A stretch of DNA of 64,000 bases from Streptomyces nymphaeiformis (GTDB lineage: Bacteria > Actinomycetota > Actinomycetes > Streptomycetales > Streptomycetaceae): positions 186,001 through 250,000 of the forward strand of contig NZ_JACHJY010000004.1 in assembly GCF_014203895.1 (NCBI RefSeq), read 5' to 3'. Positions 63,431 through 64,000 of this stretch are shown here, piece by piece. Under the pieces are notes generated by a model. The model was given only the letters and a program-made list of their open reading frames with translations. It was not told where the DNA came from and did not search any database. Within the stretch, counting starts at the first letter, position 1. Each line of letters starts with the position of its first letter. The position numbers and the translations under genes were made by a program.

Positions 63431-64000
63431 TCACACCTGGGTCCGATGGAAGTTCATGTAGGAGCGGGAGGCCGTCGGTCCCCGCTGGCCCTGGTACCGC
63501 GAGCCGTACCGCTCGCTCCCGTACGGGAACTCGGCGGGCGAGCTCAGCCGGAACATGCACAGCTGGCCGATCTTCATCCCCGGCCAGAGCTTGATCGGCA
63601 GGGTGGCGAGGTTCGACAGCTCCAGGGTCACGTGCCCCGAGAAACCGGGGTCGATGAACCCGGCGGTCGAGTGCGTGACCAGCCCGAGCCGCCCGAGGGA
63701 GCTCTTCCCCTCCAGCCGCGAGGCGATGTCGTCCGGCAGGGTGATGACCTCGTACGTCGAGGCCAGGACGAACTCGCCCGGGTGCAGGATGAACGCCTCG
63801 TCGCCCTCCGGCTCGACCTCACGCGTCAGGTCGAGCTGCTCGACGGCGGGGTCGATGTGCGGGTAGCGGTGGTTCTCGAACACCCGGAAGAAGCGGTCAA
63901 GCCTCACGTCGATGCTCGAGGGCTGCACCATGGATTCGTCGTACGGGTCGATGCGCACCCGTCCGGCATCGATCTCGGCCCGGATGTCCTTGTCTGAGAG
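63431..64000 (-). CDS. dcd: dCTP deaminase, 5' end beyond the window
   Basis: Converts dCTP to dUTP for thymidylate synthesis. The visible part begins [20 protein letters not shown] at the window edge and lacks only about the first two residues. Conserved blocks follow: [74 protein letters not shown], and [20 protein letters not shown]. The C-terminus [13 protein letters not shown] covers the active site in the trimer. It leads the small operon with the phosphoribosyltransferase. Confidence 0.97.
   Translation of the reverse strand, partial: LSDKDIRAEIDAGRVRIDPYDESMVQPSSIDVRLDRFFRVFENHRYPHIDPAVEQLDLTREVEPEGDEAFILHPGEFVLASTYEVITLPDDIASRLEGKSSLGRLGLVTHSTAGFIDPGFSGHVTLELSNLATLPIKLWPGMKIGQLCMFRLSSPAEFPYGSERYGSRYQGQRGPTASRSYMNFHRTQV

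Overview
The window is chromosomal DNA from a Streptomyces or a very close relative. The evidence is the very high GC content with strong third-position GC bias, frequent GTG and TTG starts, and hallmark gene blocks: aspartokinase, recR-ybaB, purA, kynA-kynU-kynB, fba, pyrE, clpB and dnaK-grpE-dnaJ-hspR. Added to these are HspR operators (HAIR boxes), an XRE/DUF397 pair and a consensus parS site. The gene order resembles what I recall of the S. coelicolor core chromosome a few hundred kb from oriC; that placement is from memory, not computed.

Layout. 1-9.3 kb: aspartokinase (cut by the left edge), an NTF2-like protein, DUF5063, recR, ybaB, a SLATT protein, a GntR regulator and class III aminotransferase, a decayed VOC gene, and an XRE/DUF397 regulatory pair with a divergent partner. 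9.3-17.5 kb is more accessory: azoreductase, quinone oxidoreductase, a membrane-anchored PstS-like protein with a Ser/Thr kinase, a two-gene unit with shared amyloid-signalling-like motifs, and a LysR/SDR pair. 17.5-29.3 kb: purA, a diacylglycerol-kinase-like gene, a GbsR/MarR-controlled ABC exporter, a 20-bp tandem repeat, a MarR/hydrolase pair, a P450 and a two-component system. 29.3-41.2 kb: a secreted FG-GAP protein, the kynurenine operon, DUF3152, DUF3151, an MFS exporter, a decayed gene, a MalY-like lyase, fba and pyrE. 41.2-49.7 kb: an aldose epimerase, a SRPBCC protein, a membrane spermidine-synthase-like protein, two small Cys-tailed proteins, an aminotransferase, a GT-C glycosyltransferase with an apparent CTG start, and a YbjN protein. 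49.7-58.9 kb is the HspR heat-shock regulon. It is interrupted by a small locus (52.9-54.5 kb) made of a secreted EPSWE-repeat peptide, a miniature Rieske-oxygenase-like protein and a divergent regulator. 58.9-64 kb: a degenerate sugar transferase, an EtfD-like iron-sulfur protein, a Yip1-like protein, a phosphoribosyltransferase and dcd (cut by the right edge).

How the genes work together. HspR, the last gene of the dnaK operon, should repress that operon and clpB through the HAIR boxes seen upstream of both. kynA-kynU-kynB would convert tryptophan to anthranilate. fba, purA, pyrE, dcd and the phosphoribosyltransferase are central metabolism.

The best candidates for undescribed biology are the EPSWE peptide locus, the DUF6232-like/amyloid-motif gene pair at 14.6-15.6 kb, the parS site buried in a 40-bp perfect palindrome between fba and pyrE, and the two small Cys-tailed proteins with duplicated leaders. 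No tRNA, rRNA, insertion sequence, integrase or CRISPR array was recognised.
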